A DNA stretch of 64,000 bases from Tomocerus qinae (Eukaryota; Arthropoda; Collembola; Entomobryomorpha; Tomoceridae). The notes beneath the pieces are model-generated. The model was not told the DNA's origin. It was given only the letters and a program-made list of their open reading frames with translations, and did no database searches. The stretch covers positions 25,627,930 through 25,691,929 of the forward strand of contig CM034549.1 of the NCBI GenBank assembly GCA_020055645.1, in the 5' to 3' direction. A program made the translations under genes and the position numbers. This document shows, piece by piece, positions 11,646-24,700 of this stretch. Each line of letters opens with the position of its first letter. Position 1 is the stretch's first letter.

Positions 11646-12238
11646 TTTGAATCCTAAAAGTCTTACTAAGATTAATTATTACACTGAATCACTGAATTAT
11701 GAAATTGTTATTTTGTATTGTGCAAGCCAAAACAATCACGCAGGAGAAATAAATCACCAACGTGGGAGTCAAAACGCCGAAAATACAAAATTGTACTACA
11801 GGATTACTACGGCACTTCACTTCACCGACCAACAAACTAGTGTTTGACAGTACAAGTTAACTGCGCTATATGAGAGCATGAGACTGAGTCGAATAACGAG
11901 ACTATGAAACCGACAATGAGATCACCTGCCCTGCCTCCTCCAGACTCCAGTCCAACGAAGACTGCGAAGAAATTGGAGAAGTCTCTGTAGTGTAGTATGA
12001 GTAATGTTAAACGAAACAATTGTATAACTTTAACGTGCCCATAACTTTGGGACATGGAATAGCCCGCAAACCGCAACTAAACTTTACTTTAGTGCACTCA
12101 AATTATGAACAAAACTACTACTACAATTAGATTACTACTACAAGGTATCATAGCACAAGCTTAGTTTTCCTAGACAGACTATCACCCAAAGAACGAACTT
12201 ATTGTTGTAATACATACCTACAATTACATATCCTACAG
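11646..12238. other. Intergenic upstream of the elongase
   Basis: Probably includes the elongase 5' UTR and promoter. No coding exon recognised. Confidence 0.5.
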
Positions 12239-12356
12239 ATGTGTAGATGTTTGCTTCGGATATCGCAAAAACTATATTTCCCATTGCGAAGCCATCAGCA
12301 GGTACTGCAGAGAGAATGCAAATTGTCTACCAAGCAAATGTACATGTTGCTTCTGA
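12239..12356 (+). CDS. Candidate terminal exon of a small cysteine-rich secreted peptide
   Basis: After a plausible acceptor (CCTACAG at 12232-12238) one frame gives 38 residues with eight cysteines, then TGA. The spacing is C-x3-C-x10-C-x6-C-x5-C-x4-C-x-C-C and it ends CTCCF. The density and spacing of cysteines resemble defensin- or toxin-like folds, but no family was recognised. I found no upstream signal-peptide exon in a fitting phase, so this may be a stranded or broken exon, or chance. A weaker, similar stretch with C-x3-C lies near 12.89 kb. Confidence 0.3.
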
Positions 12357-13184
12357 AATAACTAAATCAACAAAGGATAGAAGGAATGGACTCTGTCCTT
12401 CTGCCCTTGAATCAAAAACCTTCAAATTATAATTCTGAATGTGTATCACATTATATAAATTGGTAAATATCTTGCATTACACTATATGGTCACCCTACCG
12501 GGAATATAAATGGGAATATATCAAACTAATTACAATAATAATAACGGCATGAGAAAATGAGAACTTTCAGTACTGATGTATATGATTCCAACCAAATTAA
12601 TTGTAACCTTCTACGTAGTAGTTGTTTAATACGTTATTGGTTGTGTATGAAAATACACAACCAATAAATTACCCGACATCTTTTAATTATTATGAATTAG
12701 ATACACATTTACACATCTAATAGTGTTACAAATGAGGTAGTATTACCATCACCTGTGCAGTTGTGCATGAATGCATATGCAAAAATAATATAGTACTAAT
12801 ATTTCATATACCTAGATTTGATTGACTATATTATATTGTATTGCATAACACTTTCAGTATAAATAGTCATCCTCCTATAATAGCTGTTTAGTGTTTGTAT
12901 CAGTGCCTATCGCGGATATCAAAATCCCAACACAGACAATAGCAAAGACAGGCAGGCACCAGGCAGTCGGTAAGAACGTGTCTGTGTATTTGGCCAATTG
13001 CTACGCTTACGAAAAAATGCAAAAGAATCATACCACCAAGTTTAATGCAACTACTTCTTCGTTCACCAAAGTCTGTATTGTACATGTGTCATTCAGTCAC
13101 AGCCAATTTACTAGATTTGAATAGGTTATGGTTTAGTCTGCATATAGATGTAATTTACGTAACTTGATCTTGCATTACACATTG
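12357..13184. other. Intergenic, weak cysteine-exon-like stretch only
   Basis: Nothing confident. Around 12890-12970 the DNA loosely resembles the cysteine-rich exon at 12239 (both contain a GGATATC-CAAAA core), perhaps a decayed duplicate. Confidence 0.35.
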
Positions 13185-13193
13185 CACCTGCAT

Positions 13194-13428
13194 CAAGATT
13201 CGTCTATATGGTAACAGGTTAGTCGGTCCGGTAGTTGACAAATTAAAAATTCACTTTTGTCACTTCTGGAGGACAAATCCTATAATTTGTCCTCCACTGC
13301 TTGGATAGGATAAATGACTGCCATTGCTAACTACCATGGTGATTACAGGCAGGTGAATATAGAGGTGAAAAAAGTGAACTTTTAATTTGCAAACTCCCGC
13401 TTCGCCTAACCTGTTTAGACAAATCTTG
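13194..13428. mobile_element. Mutator-like MITE, 235 bp, with 9-bp target duplication
   Basis: Long imperfect terminal inverted repeats (about 65-70 bp) begin CAAGATTCGTCTA at the left and, on the reverse strand, CAAGATTTGTCTA at the right. They continue through an AAATTAAAA-TTCACTTTT core. The element is flanked by identical CACCTGCAT at 13185-13193 and 13429-13437. Long TIRs with 9-bp duplications are typical of Mutator-like elements. The centre holds a hairpin with 11-bp arms, GGAGGACAAAT (13268-13278) and its complement (13285-13295). It carries no coding sequence, so it is non-autonomous. Confidence 0.75.
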
Positions 13429-13437
13429 CACCTGCAT

Positions 13438-14118
13438 GCATGCATAGTGAAAAGATACTGATGATATAAAAATAAAATCTGATGGCATAAAAAATTTTGG
13501 TCATCTGATCCAATACAGGATGTTATATTGAATTGAACTGACTGAAGCCATAAACCGATACTATCTCATTCCATACATATACTAAAACATTTCCCAACTC
13601 TTGGCACATTTGAAATGGATGAAAATATTCCATTCATGTATTTATTTTGTGTATTGGAAAGATTGCAAGGATGGGTAGATAAACAATTTTTACATAATAT
13701 TTTTAAGGATACTCATATAAATATTAAGTAGACTTTTTAATTATGTATTAATTATAATCTGTATTCAGTATCACGTAATCCTTTTCCGCTATCTCTTCTA
13801 CCAGGTCTTTTACACTCAAAGCTTGTGTACCTATTGCGAAATCGTGTACCTTCTCTTTTTCCCACTAGGAGAGGTAGATTAAAATCAATTTATTGTCTTT
13901 CAAACAACAACGAGCAACAATATTAATGCATGAAATCAACAACTCACGGAAATATAAATGAAATATGATAACTTGCTGATTATTATCATAGCGTTACAAT
14001 ATAGTAGAAGTAAAGAGAGTATTAACTACCTACGTAAGCCTAAGAAAACAAAATATGCTTTGTAATAGTATTAAAGAATACATAAATGCATTACCAAGGT
14101 CATGGTCAGAAGAAGTCC
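13438..14118. other. Intergenic, no gene recognised
   Basis: AT-rich sequence between two MITEs; no supported exon. Confidence 0.5.
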
Positions 14119-14126
14119 AGTAGTAT

Positions 14127-14714
14127 CAGTGTACAAAATACCATTTACCACGTACCAGTGGTAAGTGGTTTCTAATGGTATTTAACGTTAAATATCACCA
14201 GCTAAAAACTAGTGGTAAGTGGTATAAATTGGTAAAAATGGTAAAAAATAGTTTCATTTAAATTTGGTGTTTAAATTTTGAATAAATTTGGGTGCCAAAG
14301 TATGAAATAGCTTAGCAGCTGATGATTGTTGTCACAAATTGATAAATGTCCATTCAATCAGAGTTGTATTCAACCGATGGGGACACTAATCGCCCTTATT
14401 TGAGAAAGTAATTGCAATTAAATTGGCGCATTTATATCAATTTTAATTGGTGATACCAAATGCAATCTTGATTTTAGTAACATTTTTTTATAACTTTCGG
14501 GGAACTTTGATTAACTAAAGGGCTAATTGGAAATATTTCGTAGAAAATAAAGTTTTAAGACCTATATTGTAGTAAGTTTTGTGTATCTATACTAATCTGT
14601 CTAATAAATCGCTGAAATTTTCCATTTTTATCATTAAATGTATTTTTACCATTAAGTGCATTTTTACCACTGTGGTGGTAAAAAAGCCTAAAAAGTGGTA
14701 AATTTTGTACACTG
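14127..14714 (+). mobile_element. hAT-like MITE, copy 1 (588 bp)
   Basis: The ends are inverted (CAGTGTACAAAATACCA at the left, ...ATTTTGTACACTG at the right), and an exact 8-bp duplication AGTAGTAT lies on both sides (14119-14126, 14715-14722). Eight-base duplications with CAG-starting ends point to the hAT superfamily. The sub-terminal parts are rich in TACCACT/AGTGGTA palindromes. A second copy lies inverted at 61832-62407. Neither copy has a transposase ORF. Confidence 0.88.
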
Positions 14715-14722
14715 AGTAGTAT

Positions 14723-16465
14723 TACATAAAGGAAAAGGCACGTTGACAAATATACTGCATAATAATTTGCAATAATTTCCTCTATCTTGTTTTGTACTTT
14801 GTACATTTACTACACGAATATGAAGCATACCATAAAATCACCTCTTGACATTTCGACAAATACGGATACAAGTATGTTATATAAGACTGTTTGCTGATGG
14901 GTCAAATCCTGTTCTTAATTGTGGAAAAGGTTGGAAATGAATGATATCTCACTCCAGCAGTGTCAGTGACTGCTACACGGAATTAATTCATGGAGAGTTT
15001 TTTATCGCAAGTGATCATTTAATGTGAAGCCGTCAGTTACATCGTGCCACTTTGTGAATCTTTTATAATAGCCTAATTAGCCATATCCACCAAATTCGAT
15101 GCAGCCATAAACCTTAACTATGAGAGTTTACAAATCTTTTGTTATTTTTCATTTTAGCTCGTACCACTGCAAATCCATACTATCGACGCGCTAATTGAGT
15201 TTTTATAAGCATAAAATTAGAACATTTTTTCCGATTTGTAGATAGTAATTTCGCTAAGGTTGGATTGAAATATTTTTTTAATTTACAATACTCTTATTGC
15301 TTCCAAGCATACAATATTTTGTAGTTTTGTGTAAACGTTTTAAAATTTATTCTCATAACTTGTAACATGTGCATATACCAAATAGTCCATTTAAATGTAA
15401 AAAACCAAAGGAAAATCCTTTAATTATCTAAATTATATAACACTTATTGTTAGAGTATTCTCCATTGTTGCAGAAGCAATATTGTATGAACACGAAGAAT
15501 TAAAAAGTGTCTAGAAGATAATTATATGTCATGGTCTTATCAGCGAGAAAACATCTATTTGCTTCCTAGAAAATGAGTTCTCGTTGAACTATAGTAAAGA
15601 ATGAAACTGCATAATGGACTGTAATGTAGACAATACAGTCTGGGCTAAAGAATAGCTCTATTGTTAATTGGTTTTGAATGGAATTATCATATTTTAGAAT
15701 ACAAATGCCTTTCTGGCAGCCAATTGTAGTGTATGTACGATTAAATGGTGTAAACAGTTCTTCTTTCCTAAATGTGAAACAATTTCCGTATCAGAGGTAT
15801 ATTATCTAAATAGGGCTATGTGATGAATCCGAATGTTTGTTTATATTGACTCCTGATAAATGGTGATATCACATTCACACACATAAACTAGGGAATAGCA
15901 GTAATGCAATGAGATCGAAATTAAACACAGCGTAAGTATATACTAATTATAGCTTTTTGCGAATTCGATGAGATAAATATTTGAATGCGTACCGACTATG
16001 TAATGATCCTTATCTTAATTAAACATGCCGTATCACATAAAATGTACATATTTTACACCTTTTATTGACATAATATCATCATAAAGTTCCCAAATAAAAG
16101 TTTCTCTATAGCCCAAAAGTAAACCGTAACATTCATCTGAGAGCCCACCGGGGTAATGACAGGTAAATTATAATTCCTTTTTCTGTAGTAATATCATAGC
16201 CTTTTTAACCCTAGAAATTAAATTCTATATGCTTTATTGTAATGAAACGTTTTAGTTTTGTAGCCTGAAATTTTAACTTGCTGCGTTTGTGAACGACCAA
16301 CGCACAACAAGATGTCAGAGTTAAAGAACAATTTTTTTCCTACTTTGTAATTTCCTTTCTCGAAATTTAAGAGAGACTATGCCAATTGACACACGGACTG
16401 GGCAAAATTGTTGGATAATAATCTGACTTAACTACAAATCACTCAAATCAGCCAAGTTCACCAAA
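14723..16465. other. Intergenic, no gene recognised
   Basis: No exon with domain character. The 3' part is presumably regulatory for the membrane protein gene starting at 16466. Confidence 0.55.
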
Positions 16466-17252
16466 ATGACGAATGCTAAGCTATTTTGGGGGATTGACCT
16501 GAGAAAAACCGTCGGATGGATTGCGATAATCGATTTGGTAAAATAATAAAACCAATTGTTGGTTTCTGATGCAGAATATTATTTTAATCAATAAATAATT
16601 ACAATCTGCAGATAATTTCATTTCCTATTTCAATCTTATGGATATATTCCATGCTACTCCAGTTGTTCTTGTTAATGAACATTAAAATCGATCCAAAGCA
16701 ATCTCTACAAGAAATTTCGCATACGAAAACGATTCTGAAAATTGAAAGTAAGATTGGAATGAGCCTATTAAAATAATCCGATTTATTTCATGGAAAGGTC
16801 ACATTATCAATTTAGGTAACTATTTTTTAGTTTTTGTCGCCCTTGTGCTACTGACGGGTCATATCATTTGGATGGGCTTTGAAATCTACCTTTTCAAAAT
16901 ACTACGAAACGGAGCTTCTAAGGTACTGAACTTTAAAGCATCTTTTAACTGTTTATAAGCATATTATACCTAATCCATTTTTATGCCATTTTAGAGGAAC
17001 TTTACAAATTGCTACAAATGGTTCAACTATCGTGTTGTTTTGCTAATGGTTGGAACTTACCTCACGATACTTGATATCGTTACTCAAAAGTACAATCTTG
17101 TGGACATTATCTACGAAGCTGAAACTGTCTACCGGATTTTTTCAATGATACTTGTTAAATGTTTTATGAACCAGATGGAAGAAGTCGCAAAGAGAGGAAT
17201 GTCCATTGTCAGCATTGGTCTTCAAGATATCAGCGCTGTGTCTATAGCTTAG
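16466..17252 (+). CDS. Small four-helix membrane protein, family not named
   Basis: Four exons (16466-16537, 16612-16747, 16831-16922, 16995-17252), all GT-AG and in matching phases, give 185 residues. The N-terminus MTNAKLFWGIDLRKTVGWIA resembles the 'LR.G...I...' start of small arthropod tetraspan proteins. Four hydrophobic segments follow: about residues 15-40, one in exon 2 (ILWIYSMLLQLFLLM), one in exon 3 (FVALVLLTGHIIWMGFEIYLF) and one in exon 4 (VVLLMVGTYLTILDIV). The C-tail is short and polar. No catalytic motif is seen, and function is unknown. The consistent phases and helix pattern support a real gene; the exact start is less sure. Confidence 0.6.
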
Positions 17253-20200
17253 GATTTACATTGTAGCGGATAGCGTAGAAAAAAGAATTGTTTTTATATT
17301 GCCTAAATATTTTTAATTTGTCCTATCCACTAAGATTAATAAGATTACCTATACATAGTATAACATTTATTACCATATTTTATACCATACCTTGTTACTG
17401 TTTTTAATATACGAGTGATGTAACCAAAAAGCTAAATGTATCTCCATTACCAATCTACCAACATTCTCAATAGGTAAAGGGATTAGTGCAAAAAGTATTT
17501 TGTCAAAATATTTAATATCGTATCGAAGTGATATATAATGACAAGGCTTTATGGTATTCGTTCCTTACTAGTTACTACAGCCAAATGAAAGAGCGATAGT
17601 AAATATTTAATTTGTAGCTTATTAAAGAAAGGAAAGTCTTCTGCCAAGTCATCATCATCGCAAATGTGTATTCATTACTATTATTATGTTTGTTCAACAA
17701 TTTCTTCATTGACGTAAGTAATCATTTTATTAAAAAAAACTAGTCATCAATAGGATATTGCCGTACATAAAATACAGGCTTACAACAGTTGCAACACATA
17801 TTTTACCGTGCACCTAACCAACAATGTTTTTAATTGTTTTATGTACATTGTATAGATTAGCTATATTAAATTACTTATTTGTGTTAGTGTAGGTTTTACA
17901 GCAAGATGTTCTTACGAACTAAGATTATATAGGTAAAATATTTATTTAATAGATATGCATAAGGTACAACATGTATCTGCGCCTACAATCACTGTCTGGA
18001 ATCGCAGTTTCAAAAGTGCCTGATACATGTACAAGATTTCTTGTGTTCATCGAATAAATACTTACCTGATATGAAACACCCACGAAAAGTGTTATTATTA
18101 GCCTACCTAGCCGTACCTACCTAGTGTTATTATTATGGTATATTTAGTTTGGCAATCAGAGATATAAATAGATTACATTGGTAATAATCTTATTTTTACT
18201 TCCATAAGGTACATTCTAAATATACTTAAATCCAAGTAAGAAACCGTAATCTTGAATATTATAATAACTATATCTTATAAATACAGTGTAGTAAGAGTAC
18301 GGGGATGATAATATTGTATTCGTTCTATTTTGCCTTAAGCCGTGAAGGTACCCTTTTGTTTGCCACGTTGATTATCTTCCGGTGAAAAGAAATCGATGAT
18401 TTCTGTGGACTTTCATTTCCTTTGAAATATCGATTGAAGAGAGTATAATGCCTTTCCTTCATTCGCCTTCTTCTGACAGATTTCGTTTGCTTTTTGTTTC
18501 TCCCATCCTCTTTTCACTTGACAGTTGGCATAATATAAATCTCTTCGTGGGCGTAGCTATTGTTGGTGATACAATGATTGCTACTTTGCTATACTAAGAT
18601 ACATAATCCAACATAATAGACCATAGGTTGATAAACAAAACATTTCCAAAAATAATTACTACCTTTTTGCTAAGTAGAACATATTGAATAATAAATGTCA
18701 TCCGACCCTGTTCTTTGCTGCTTTTGTGTCTTTTGAAAAATATCATATCTCTCTCTAATGCAGCATTATATCAAACCCTCTCCTGATGACATTGTCTATC
18801 TTGACTTTGAATGTGTTCTTTTGTTTTCGTAAATACAGCATAACATTGCTACTAATTAATTACTGTTCCTTTAACTAATAGTTATATGCAGAATGTTTTT
18901 AGAGTTATCGATAAGTACTTCACCAGGTACTAGTAGAAGATGTATACTTCACAATTTACAATACATTTTATCCACCCAATTTGGGATATAGCATATCATA
19001 TCCTATATGCGAAAGCTTTAAGGATTCTGAAAGGTAATTAAATTAATGCGTGCAATGGCTTGTGCCAGATAAGTTTCAAAATAATACGAATATATTTCGA
19101 TATATCTACTAAATTATAGTTATAAAATGTAAATAAACTTCCGATGTGGTGATATACAATAAATAGTGGTAAGGGAAGTATTTTAAACTTATGTATAAAT
19201 AAATATTTGGGTATGCCCAGGGGAATATTTCTATATTCAGTCTCATTGAAAGTGTTCAATAAACACACAATAATACGGAAATTGGAGGGCTGTGCATTTT
19301 TTGTGTATTTGTGTATCAAGCGCATATATTAAACTACTGATTATTTTTCGAAACCGAAAGCTTTCATTCTTGTTTTACAGGACGGCTTTATTTAAAAAAA
19401 CAAATCATTTAAAATTCAAATTGCAATTAAAATTAAAAGCTAAACAATTTTAATAATATTATATCCATTCTATACAATCTCTATCTATATAATAATAATT
19501 GCATAAGGGTTCAGACTTCATTGTTATATGGTATAATAGCATAGTATATCCATCAACAACAGTGCATACACCTTTACCTACAGTTCTACAGTCTTTAGTA
19601 CTATTAGTACATGATTAGCAAAACAAATCAAATTAATGATGAGACAAATTGTAATGCTAATCAAGCATCGCAGTGTCTACACATTATACCTACTTAATTA
19701 ATACACGTATTTTCGTTTTACTTGCATTTTGGCAACATTTTCATGGTCGAGTTGCTTAAAGTCCACCACCTTGTATACCTTTATGTATTATACTACAAAG
19801 GCTTACAATAGAGAACCTTAAGAAACTATTTAATACTTGTGCTTTATTTTCATTTTTACAGAGGTAAGTAGATAAGTAATGTTAGAGTACTTCCGCTTTT
19901 TAGTGAATTACAATTTACAGTAGAGAAATTATGGATATTGAGGATTACTATTTGTTCTTAGGAATTTAAGCACGCACGAAATAAATACAACGTGAGTACA
20001 GAATTAATTTTATTTCCAACATTAGTTTCATCAATTTTAAACAATTTTATCGACCATCTCTTTTACGAATATTTATATTTTATCTATAAGGTAAGTTTGT
20101 AAGGGTAGGAAATGTTTTTATTTCATACGTATTGTATTTATCTATGTAATATTAATATGTAATTAATGTAACTATCTGATAACTACATTTTTTAGTAGTA

Positions 20201-20460
20201 CTATTGAGGGATAATTGAGGGAATGATTTAACCTATATATAACTGTACTACACTATCTTATACATACATAAAGTTAGCATTTAATTTCCGTATTATTACA
20301 GAAAAAGTGCGTTAAAAGATACACGAATGTGTTATCAAACTTACAGAAGGAAAAATAATTTTGAGGCAAGCATTACTTTTATTATATAGTGAAGCTTGCC
20401 TCAGTTTACTATACCGATATGTAGAATAAACACCATCAATTGGTTTGTTTCAATCATGGT
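17253..20460. other. Long intergenic block, no gene recognised
   Basis: About 3.2 kb of AT-rich DNA. ORFs here (for example 19038-19325 minus) lack domain features and splice support. A pyrimidine-rich stretch lies at about 18.35-18.55 kb. I see no tRNA-like cloverleaf or repeat with clear ends. Confidence 0.5.
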
Positions 20461-21747
20461 TTACTGCGGAACAATCGTTGCGAATCGTACAAGCTTTGAA
20501 TTAGAAGTAGGGATCCCTTCATATTCCATTAGAGGAACGAATGCGATCTTCTGCAATAATTTTCGGTCTTCGGGATTGGCTCGTACTGCTTGGGAAAAGT
20601 CAATGTCTTCAGAATCCAATTCCATCTTATTAACTACCATTTGCATCACATTGAATTCCGACCACTTGAATACCATTTTCCCCGTGTAAAGGTAATTAAT
20701 GATTGGAATAACGCTATGAACGTTATATTGCAGCATGGCTACAGACGCTGTTTGCGATGTCGCATCCTGTTGTAATTTCCAAATTATTTCCTAGAATTAG
20801 ATTTCTCATTCCCTTACAAAACCAAACTAAATAAAGACGTACCTACCTGGTTCATTACTGTTTCTCTTATGAATTTTGAGATGGGACAAAGTATTATTTT
20901 GTGCGCAAGGATGAAACCTCCTTCACAGTAAATTGATAAGTCTGCCAGGTCACTTTGAGTTCCTTTCTGTTGATCTTCATAGAACTTTAATCTCGCCTCT
21001 GATACCACTTTACCTAAAAATCCGCAAACATAATAAAGTAAATGCACACTCCTTATATCCATAAAGCCAACAGTGAGGGAGTCTCGAGACTTCCCCCGAA
21101 ATCAAAGAAAATGAGAAAATATTTATTTAAAAAAGCAAAAAATACTTATTTTTCACCTTGGATCGTTGCTAGAATCTTTAATTATTATTGCAATGGCATT
21201 AATTAAGTACTCATCTCTAATCTATATACCCCCAATACAGTCGATAATATAGAAAGTAATTGTCAACACTAAAACAAGTGAATAAAATTGACTATAAGTT
21301 AAAATGGTTTTACTTCAAATTCCTTTAAAAATTCACCTTTTCCATGGAATAAAACATTTGTATCACGTTTAGTAATCTAGAGAAACGTGTGAGAAAGTAC
21401 AGTGAAAGTCTCATGTAGTAGGGGCAATGTTTCATATGCATTCTAAAAAAGATGAATACTTAACGTCAAAGGTGAAAGCAGGGCAGACAATCATCTATTG
21501 AGATGTTTTATGAATATTACAAGTTATTTGCTAGTTCTAATGAAAGGCAGTTTATCGAAAAAAAAAATTTCTCAATATATAATGGAATATGGAGGTTGAG
21601 ATGGGTTTAGGTGCAACAAGTGAAATATTTAAAAGTGAATAAATAATTAGCTTAAAATAATGATGAGATAAAATTGATTTAGTTACCAGTGTCTAGGAGC
21701 CAATCTCTGTCCCAAGGATTAGAAGAAGATTTCTGCTTAGCTGCCAT
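20461..21747 (-). CDS. Short BTB/POZ-domain protein
   Basis: Three minus-strand exons: 21747-21687, 21013-20847, 20766-20461; 177 residues. The middle exon carries the first half of a BTB fold (SDLADLSIYCEGGFILAHKI, then a start of strand/helix ending at a cysteine-proline turn), and the third exon carries the second half (SVAMLQYNVHSVIPIINYLYTGKM). BTB domains mediate dimerisation and often recruit Cullin-3 or repress transcription. No Kelch, zinc finger or BACK domain follows: the C-terminal 60 residues are of unknown type. The start MAAKQKSSSNPWDRDWLLDT fits phase and context. The 670-base first intron is longer than most here. Confidence 0.65.
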
Positions 21748-24700
21748 GGAGGAAGATGTGGTGTGACCTTTGTGAGGAGATCCCATAAAATGAATGGTAG
21801 GAATTAAAGAGTGTTTCTTGGTAGAGCTGAAGCAGACTATAAATAAATAAAGAGGGAGTTGGACCTGGGTGGGATGTGCTGTCTATATTGGAAATGAGAG
21901 ATGTGAGTTCAGACGGATGGGTCGGTTGTTGTTGTTGCGTCCTGAGAGTCGCTGGAGAAAGTGACAGAAAAGGAGCAGCAGGTTGCTTTGCTTCTTTCAC
22001 ACAGAAATAACTGTGAGGTACCATAAGTAGGAGGGTAGCGAGGAGAAGTGAAAGCAAGTCTGGAGGGAATCGGAGTAAAAGGAAAATACCGGGATGAGGA
22101 GTGAAGATACATAGAGTCCCATTCTTCTTGTAATGATAAACTGCTATTAGGCCATATACAGAGTATATATAGCTTACGCAGGTTTAAGTAAGACTTTTCA
22201 ATTTACTTGCATTAGCTGAACTCTGGAGTGATGTTGGCAGAGTTCTGGAGTCAGTCATATATATACAGGCTTAGTTAGTAGTCTGTGAAACTATCTAACA
22301 AGTCATAGATCTCTATAGACATCAGTAATAAGGGGAAAGGCAATAAAAGAGAAAGTCTGGCTGACGTGAACAGCTCCGGGTCCTTCGCCCGTCTAGTCTG
22401 CTTTCGATTGGATTGCACTGGCTTCCTCCATTCATTCAATTCCACAGCATACGCTTTCCCATCCTCTCCTCACCTTTCTACTACTAAAGCCTTTCCCTCC
22501 GATCCTCCTCGTTAACTTTCCGTTTGTCTCTCTCTGCTATAAATAAAAATATACTCCTAGACTATAACAATCCTTAATAGGAGCTTAACAGGTACTACCA
22601 CTATATTATTTACTCTCAAAGCGTCAAAGAGAACGTGCAAAATTTGTGTGCACACAGCTAACAAATTCACTACCCACTTAGTAACAAACCCTGCTTCCCA
22701 CTCCTATACTATTAATACCTTACTAACAGGTTACCGCTTACCAAACTCATCTCAATGCATTATTATTATTATTAATAAATTATAACGATCTATCTTTCAA
22801 TATAATGGAACTACCAACTTTCTCCTTTCCTAGGTGTGCAAGCAACCCGAATAACTACGTCTTGAAACTCAATATTATGTTCTATGACGTTATTGCCGTT
22901 TGTGCTACTTCAACTACTTTCACTCCACAACATTTGTACCATTACGTTTTATGTTACTTGCATTCATAGAGTCACAATGTGATGGACCATTTTTATAACT
23001 TTCACCTTTCTCCGAAACTTTCTGCCATTAGATACGTCGCCTCTGAAAATACAGAGAGATTTTCACAAAACTTTGTCATATCACTTTCACTGTGTAAATT
23101 AAAATTTATCTTTTCACGCCCAAACTCTTCCAAAGACTTTCTTTACAATATATAATGGCTCCAACGCAATGGGATATGCCAAGATGATTATAAAATTCTG
23201 AGTATTGCAAAAGTTACATCTCATAACAAATATTTTTTTAACTGGTGAAAGTAACTTTACCAAATACATATTCAGTCGTCAGGAAAATCATTGTATTTTA
23301 AAATCCTAACAAAGAAACCTACAATCTACTTCTTGGGTTGTAAAATTGCAGGGAAATGTAGTTACGAGAACATGGCATTGAAAGTAGAAAAGTTGTATGT
23401 AAATCATCCGTCAGCACCTCAAAGATTTTTATTCTCTTTTATGCAAAATAGTTTGTTCCCAATTATACACATTTCTGTCTCCCTTTATAATTTCTATTGC
23501 ATAAGCAAATAAACTTCAGCATATTATTATACCGTATGATAAATTGCTTTATATTCTCTCCGGAGTTTCTCTTTTCTTATTTTAGTTCCATATAAAACTT
23601 TCACCAACCTCTCCCTAGAATTTTAATCAATGCGAAGAAATTTTTGGTGCGGTGAAAGTTGAGAAAATTTTGGAGATAGTTTTGAGAAAGTACTACTGTA
23701 TAGAGTGTTGGTGTATAATGCCTAACTGACAGCAGTGTTATAATAGCCCATTATAAATTATAATATATAGTGGTTAGTGTTGATAATGAAAAGAACATTG
23801 GAGAAGTGTATTAAGTATAGGAGGAAGATATAGTTGGAGTTGTAGTAGGAGTGTGCAAAGGGAGTTGTTACCATTTGATATGATGTACAGCGAAGAGAAA
23901 TCGATCAAAAATGAAGAGATGGCTTGAGGAGGTTGCTAGTTAGTCTTTCGAGTTTGATTTGCCTTCCCTTCCTCCTATAACAGGTCAGAGCGAACCCAAA
24001 GGAGTCATATCCAAGTCAAACGTCAGCCAAGTCATTAGAGACATAAATGGAAAGGAGATGACTTTATTCGAACTCAGACTGTATTGTGCTAATCCTGTGT
24101 GTTTGCTATCTCTATTGTGCTAATTGTATTTTGCTACGACGGCTGCAATTCTGTTACGCAGAACGGGGGAAGTTAATGAGCTAATTCTCTGCACACTGGG
24201 GGTTCCTATTAATACAATATTCTAAAGGTTGTCCTTTCGGCCCAGAATTGGCTCTGGCTACAGCTATAAATATCAATGATGACAACATTCTGTACAGCGA
24301 AAAATGTCTAATATATGCCCTAATTCAGAATTCACATCTCAGTCTCCTCAATTCTGTATGTTACCTGCATATGCGTACAGGTCTAATAGCGAAGCTAAAC
24401 AAAGGCATTGCCGTCTTTATCATTGCACTATATTATGTCCCATAATGCTAAAGTATACTAAGAGGCTATTAGTAATGCTTCATCTTTTAGGATTCTGGAT
24501 GGATATTTAGCCCGAACTCTAGTGTAAAGTACCCTGTGGCTCTATCAACATTTTTTAGCACACTGTGCTAGAAAAGTGCATTAGCTTTAGCTAGCGATGA
24601 ATATCTCGTACGTATAACTACATGCATGAGTCAGAATTGAGCTTGTCAAAATCTTTAAAAAATTCTGAAGTTTCACTTACTGATCCTTTTTAAGTAATAA

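Noticed and set aside
17253-20460. tRNA or other RNA genes in the large gene-poor block
   Set aside because: No cloverleaf with recognisable A and B boxes was found by eye; a covariance-model scan would be needed to exclude them.
21737-22112. Two Ser/Pro-rich minus-strand ORFs upstream of the BTB gene
   Set aside because: Low-complexity product of a purine-skewed stretch that overlaps the BTB start region; no conserved feature.
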